Source: an uncultured Pelagibacteraceae bacterium (lineage in GTDB: Bacteria; Pseudomonadota; Alphaproteobacteria; Pelagibacterales; Pelagibacteraceae). Taken from it: 64,000 nt of DNA. Shown in pieces: positions 63,618 to 64,000 of this stretch (positions are counted from its first letter, which is position 1; each line of letters begins with the position of its first letter). The stretch is taken from NCBI GenBank assembly GCA_902571375.1, contig CACGBP010000004.1:38313-102312 (forward strand), written 5' to 3'. Below the pieces are notes generated by a model. It was given only the letters and a program-made list of their open reading frames with translations, was not told the origin of the DNA and did not search any database. Made by a program: the position numbers and the translations under genes.

Positions 63618-64000
63618 TTATTTTATCTTACCTGTATCAAATTCATTTTTTAAAATTATTTTTTTCTTATCACCATTACCAATTGATAATTTTAATAACT
63701 CTAAATTAGAAACTACTTTATTTACTTCATTAATTTTAATTGCGTGCTCATTATCTGGGAATTTAATTTTTTCATTTGTTTTAACATAGAAAAAGAGCGA
63801 CTCTGGATTGTAAATTTGCGCATAATATAAAATTTTTAAATCAGGTGAATGAAGTCCAAAAGCAACTCTATTCTTATTAATCACTTTTTTCATACTAGAA
63901 AGAGCTTCTAAATTTATGTCTTCATATTTATGTGATAGTGAAGTATGAATAAAAACAGCTTTTTTTTTAAAATTGTTATCTAATTTTTTAATTTCTTTTA
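63618..64000 (-). CDS. Hypothetical protein, 5' end outside window
   Basis: The frame stays open upstream of the ORF-track Met (…KKLDNNFKKKAVFIHTSLSHKYEDINLEALSSMKKVINKNRVAFGLHSPDLK…) to the window edge, so the annotated start is internal. Confidence 0.6.
   Translation of the reverse strand, partial: KEIKKLDNNFKKKAVFIHTSLSHKYEDINLEALSSMKKVINKNRVAFGLHSPDLKILYYAQIYNPESLFFYVKTNEKIKFPDNEHAIKINEVNKVVSNLELLKLSIGNGDKKKIILKNEFDTGKIK

Noticed and set aside
1-64000. CRISPR arrays, prophage, transposons, rRNA, toxin-antitoxin or defence islands
   Set aside because: No repeat-spacer arrays, integrase/transposase or rRNA-like sequence, or recognisable defence genes were seen in the sequence or ORF track.

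Overview
This AT-rich, densely packed 64 kb window looks like a chromosomal segment of a SAR11 / Candidatus Pelagibacter-type alphaproteobacterium. That taxonomic call is inferred from gene content, composition and tiny intergenic gaps; no search was run. From left to right it holds: an RNase J fragment; coaX, birA and a complete 14-subunit nuoA-N Complex I operon (minus strand); tRNA-Asp(GTC) and tRNA-Val(TAC); lon, clpX, clpP, tig; tRNA-Leu(TAG); and a run of small housekeeping and unknown genes. An organosulfonate/sulfite region follows (about 28.2-44.9 kb): TRAP transporter, GMC oxidoreductase, DadA/TauY-like oxidase, Xsc, SuyAB-like lyase, TauE/SafE permease, and AprA/AprB with a membrane partner. 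After that come pabABC, an MFS transporter, a MetC-like gene, mnmA, recX, amt, hup, rseP, and a mixed right end. No phage, transposon, CRISPR or rRNA was seen. The most interesting non-standard observations are: (i) a structured, minus-strand-favoured RNA element directly downstream of the ammonium transporter gene, with 12 nt of perfect complementarity to that gene's own 5' UTR next to the Shine-Dalgarno; (ii) a pair of unannotated 39-aa single-TM micropeptides sharing an RPxxKxExDx(F/Y)NxK signature, one behind lon and one behind an M23 peptidase; (iii) several other tiny ORFs, including a 27-aa K/R-rich peptide; and (iv) the clustered sulfonate-to-sulfite-to-APS gene set.
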